A stretch of DNA of 28,762 bases from Clarireedia homoeocarpa (lineage: Eukaryota; Ascomycota; Leotiomycetes; Helotiales; Rutstroemiaceae), in contig LNKV01000102.1 of assembly GCA_001465935.1 (NCBI GenBank), positions 1-28,762 of the forward strand. The letters are read 5' to 3'. This document shows positions 27,372 to 28,762 of the stretch, piece by piece (the first letter of the stretch is position 1; every line of letters starts with the position of its first letter). The translations under genes were made by a program, and so were the position numbers. The notes under the pieces were generated by a model. That model saw only the letters and a list, made by a program, of their open reading frames with translations, was not told where the DNA came from and did no database searches.

Positions 27372-28526
27372 ATGAACATAGCGGATTCTTGCCCCTTCGA
27401 AGATACTTTTCCTTCAAGTCCTCCTTGTACCCGGGAAAGCACTTTACTTCTAAAAACAACCTACGCCTATGCTTTCTACGGTCCCTCTCCAGCATCGTCT
27501 CCTGCTGTTACTCTCACTCCGATTCCTACTCCTGCTCTCTCCAATATGCGTTGCAGCAGCCGTTCTTCTGCTTGTCCTCCCGCTCCCCCTTCCTCCTCTC
27601 ACTCTGACCAGCTTTGTCCCACCATAGTTGCTTCGCAGATAGACCGGCTAATAGGCAGTCCTGCCAAATTATCCAGTTACTTGTCGGAGGTTTACGCAGC
27701 GCTAGAAACTCGCCAAGAAGAAGAAGAGAAGGAGGAGGAGACTCGCCAGCTACAACGGACTCCTGCCAAAAGCTTTCGTCACTTGTCGGAGGATTACGCA
27801 GAGCTAGCAACTCGCCAAAATGAAGAACAACAAAAAGAAAAGGAGAAGCAGGAGGAAGAGATCCGCCAGCTACGATGGACATCTGCCAAATATTTCCGTC
27901 GCTTGTCGGAGGCTTATGCAAAGCTAGTAGCTCGTCGAGAAGAAGAAGAAGAAAAAGAAAAAGAAAAAGAAAAAGAAGAAGAAGAAGAAGAAGAAGAAGA
28001 AGAGAAGGAGGAGGAGGAGGAGGAAGAGGAAGCGTATGGTACGAATACAGTTACGGTTTCGACTTCTAGTGACTTTGTTCATCCCAGCTCTCGAGAGCCA
28101 ACGCGACCCCGCACTTACAGCCAGGAGGAAAAGGATTTCATACGATATTACTACGTGGATCGAAAATACATAGCTCTGAGACACGGCTGGAAGGGTATAG
28201 CCGTCGCTTTTGACAAGCAATTCAAGAACTGCCCAGAGAATAGGAAACTACGGAATCTTTACTTTCGAAGCCAAGTCCCCAAGTACGAAAAGAACGGAAA
28301 GCTACGTCTGAGACATGATAATATTTGTTTGCGTAAATCATCGAACGCAGCAGCGTCCAAAGAGTATTCATTGTTAAAGATATCTCCGGGAAGGGCACTA
28401 AAGTATGAATGGGTAACAGAGCCTGATAAACGAACAGCAAAAGCTTATATGAAGACAAAGTCGGAAAGACAACGAGGTTTGTTTTTTTCGTTGTGGTTTT
28501 CGTATGGCTTTGATATGATAGAATAG
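27372..28526 (+). CDS. triple-repeat, Glu-rich protein with a Myb/SANT-like domain
   Basis: A single open frame of 384 residues. The N-terminus is Ser/Pro-rich (PSPASSPAVTLTPIPTP). Residues ~95-190 hold three copies of a helical unit with the pattern PAKxFRxLSExYAxLxxR (SPAKLSSYLSEVYAALETR, TPAKSFRHLSEDYAELATR, TSAKYFRRLSEAYAKLVAR), separated by Glu/Lys/Gln linkers ending RQL. A tract of Glu with some Lys follows (about 27940-28033). The C-terminal region YSQEEKDFIRYYYVDRKYIA and HGWKGIAVAFDKQF fits the W/xxEE..F..YY..V....W..IA..F pattern of Myb/SANT-like modules seen in many ascomycete hypothetical proteins; DNA binding is inferred. The last ~20 residues (GLFFSLWFSYGFDMIE) follow an AG/GTTTGT site and could be intron read-through, so the true end may differ. 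Confidence 0.6.
   Translation: MNIADSCPFEDTFPSSPPCTRESTLLLKTTYAYAFYGPSPASSPAVTLTPIPTPALSNMRCSSRSSACPPAPPSSSHSDQLCPTIVASQIDRLIGSPAKLSSYLSEVYAALETRQEEEEKEEETRQLQRTPAKSFRHLSEDYAELATRQNEEQQKEKEKQEEEIRQLRWTSAKYFRRLSEAYAKLVARREEEEEKEKEKEKEEEEEEEEEEKEEEEEEEEAYGTNTVTVSTSSDFVHPSSREPTRPRTYSQEEKDFIRYYYVDRKYIALRHGWKGIAVAFDKQFKNCPENRKLRNLYFRSQVPKYEKNGKLRLRHDNICLRKSSNAAASKEYSLLKISPGRALKYEWVTEPDKRTAKAYMKTKSERQRGLFFSLWFSYGFDMIE
27657..28033 (+). repeat. three coding repeats followed by an imperfect GAA/GAG tract
   Basis: Repeat units begin at about 27657, 27759 and 27879 (102- and 120-bp spacing); the length difference lies in the Glu/Lys linker. The third unit runs into a purine-only stretch of GAA, AAA and GAG codons to about 28030. 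The pattern suggests codon-level slippage that expands the linker. Confidence 0.85.
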
Positions 28527-28762
28527 TTGACTTAAGGTACAGAATTTGAATTCTCGATGCGACTTCAGAACATTCCTCCAGAAGAATATAAACAAGGATT
28601 AATCTGGCTACAAACCTCTAAGAAGGGTTGATAGGAGGATGTTTGTTTTTATTCGAATTTAAGATGGTTGTTGACTGAATGAATTTCCGTGTACAATATA
28701 GAGGAGTTCCGCTCGTATAACTGATGCTGAGCGTCTTTCCGACGCCCGAATACCAGACTCAT
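28527..28762. other. 3' flank, no supported gene
   Basis: AT-rich downstream sequence. Nothing is recognised before the window ends. Confidence 0.4.

Overview
The window reads as nuclear DNA of a filamentous ascomycete. Genes sit on both strands without operons. Most carry introns of about 46-120 bases with GT..AG ends and branch-like CTAAC/CTGAC sequences, and the protein families (HET-NACHT-WD40, CYP52-type P450, EST1-type, BCS1-like, fungal RasGEF) are typical of Pezizomycotina. A Leotiomycetes-like source is my inference. I see no rRNA, tRNA, CRISPR, virus or plasmid features.

Layout. 1-1.9 kb is gene-poor, with a 29-base A tract and a small transposase-like remnant. 1.9-3.5 kb holds a CYP52-like cytochrome P450 with one 56-bp intron and a one-base frameshift. 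3.8-4.1 kb has a broken OrsD-like (DUF3505) fragment. 4.7-8.2 kb holds the best gene of the window, an apparently intact 1124-residue HET-NACHT-WD40 NLR-type non-self recognition protein with five full 43-residue WD repeats and a partial sixth. 8.9 kb has a (CCCAAAA)n minisatellite. 9.1-11.8 kb (minus) is a C2H2 zinc finger plus EST1-type protein, and 13.0-14.5 kb (minus) an intact BCS1-like AAA ATPase. 14.9-16.4 kb (minus) contains a small Cys/His protein gene with a stop inside its second Cys pair, and a zinc-ribbon protein with an EMM-repeat coiled coil. 16.9-18.1 kb (minus) is a strongly diverged Ras-like GTPase with an in-frame TGA and a long C-terminal tail. 18.7-19.3 kb (minus) is an unrecognised, frameshifted gene. 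19.7-21.4 kb (plus) is a four-exon gene of unknown function, and 21.4-22.0 kb (minus) a two-exon coiled-coil plus beta-rich protein. 23.0-24.5 kb (plus) is a three-exon RasGEF-like protein. 24.5-27.3 kb is a zone of relics and short repeats, including a transcription-factor fragment and a fold-back hairpin. 27.4-28.5 kb (plus) is a protein with three internal repeats, a glutamate-rich tract and a Myb/SANT-like C-terminus.

How they fit. The NLR, the decayed genes and the lineage-type hypothetical proteins mark this as an accessory, fast-changing region. Two themes stand out. One is an NLR whose WD repeats differ mostly by C-to-T/G-to-A changes at CpA/TpG, as RIP would cause. The other is a Ras-like pseudo-GTPase lying 5 kb from a RasGEF-like gene, a possible lineage-specific signalling pair. 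Exon joins were worked out by eye from splice signals and reading-frame continuity, with no transcript or database support.
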